Positions 63,926 through 64,000 of a stretch of 64,000 bases of DNA are shown one piece after another. Numbering within the stretch: the stretch's first letter is position 1; each line of letters begins with the position of its first letter. The DNA is from Edwardsiella anguillarum (GTDB lineage: Bacteria; Pseudomonadota; Gammaproteobacteria; Enterobacterales; Enterobacteriaceae), in assembly GCF_008801815.1 (NCBI RefSeq), contig NZ_VZOX01000001.1. The stretch is one strand, 5' to 3'. Position numbers and translations under genes: made by a program. The notes beneath the pieces are model-generated. The model had not been told where the DNA came from. It searched no databases and saw only the letters and a program-made list of their open reading frames with translations.

Positions 63926-64000
63926 CTACGCTAAAAAATTACTGATATCATAACCTTCTACCCACGAGTTACCTCTCGACTTCACCATGGATATTTCAAA
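63926..64000 (-). CDS. Possible 3' end of the next fimbrial gene (partial)
   Basis: An open frame enters from the right edge and ends with TAG at 63926-63928 (ends GYDISNFLA). The stop lies 20 bp before the pilin gene at 63906, a typical operon spacing, so it may be the end of the preceding gene of locus 3. The short piece is not recognisable as pilin, chaperone or usher. Confidence 0.3.
   Translation of the reverse strand, partial: FEISMVKSRGNSWVEGYDISNFLA

Overview
The window is a chromosomal segment of an enterobacterium. The backbone follows, in inverted orientation, the 19-20 min region of the Escherichia coli chromosome: cydC, aat, infA, clpA, clpS, cspD, ybjX, ybjD, lysO, hcp, hcr, ltaE, ybjT, ybjS, amiD, the art genes, rlmC, ybjO, ybjN, nfsA, grxA, ybjM, ybjL, ybjG, deoR and dacC. 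Backbone genes are GC-rich, and several E. coli neighbours are missing: serW, macAB, aqpZ, poxB, ybjPQ, potFGHI, rimK and ybjC. The extra genes (sdaCB between deoR and dacC, three chaperone-usher loci) and the protein divergence from E. coli suggest Edwardsiella or another Hafniaceae-like lineage. That assignment is inference; no rRNA is present to test it.

Layout. 1-12.6 kb: cydC end, aat, infA; clpA-clpS (minus); cspD; a VirK/YbjX protein; an orphan GXGD prepilin peptidase and YbjD (minus); lysO; the nitrosative-stress pair hcp-hcr with an FNR-like site and NsrR-like half-sites. 12.6-14.8 kb: an AT-richer stretch at the E. coli poxB position holding a broken alpha/beta-hydrolase gene. 14.8-19.4 kb: ltaE-ybjT, ybjS, amiD. 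19.5-25.5 kb: fimbrial locus 1, a CsgD-like LuxR regulator divergent from pilin-chaperone-usher-tip adhesin. 25.7-29.7 kb: the arginine uptake genes artPIQM and artJ, each promoter with a candidate tandem ARG box. 29.7-36.6 kb: ogt, rlmC, ybjO, ybjN, a DUF4250 gene, a frameshifted nfsA, grxA, ybjM and ybjL.

36.6-50 kb: an AT-rich island with fimbrial locus 2, a P-pilus-type operon on the minus strand (papA-H-C-D-J-K-adhesin-FKBP-papF-papB-like-LuxR-like). Its unusual member is a periplasmic protein with a long coiled coil fused to an FkpA/Mip-type FKBP module. The two regulators lie at the 3' end and no papI is visible; upstream of papA are spaced GATC sites like those of Dam/Lrp-controlled pap switches.

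50-58.7 kb: ybjG, deoR, sdaC-sdaB, dacC, a secreted YbcL-like PEBP protein and an AraC-type regulator. 58.7-64 kb: fimbrial locus 3 (minus), whose start lies beyond the right edge: two minor pilins and a two-domain adhesin, then a DsbA/ScsC/BcfH-like thiol oxidoreductase and a PglL-family O-oligosaccharyltransferase. The last is split by a frameshift at a run of seven Gs and would be restored by eight.

The main theme is three dissimilar chaperone-usher loci, two of them carrying extra accessory functions (a proline-isomerase-like protein; a thiol oxidoreductase plus a candidate glycosyltransferase), with several short repeats that could support slippage.
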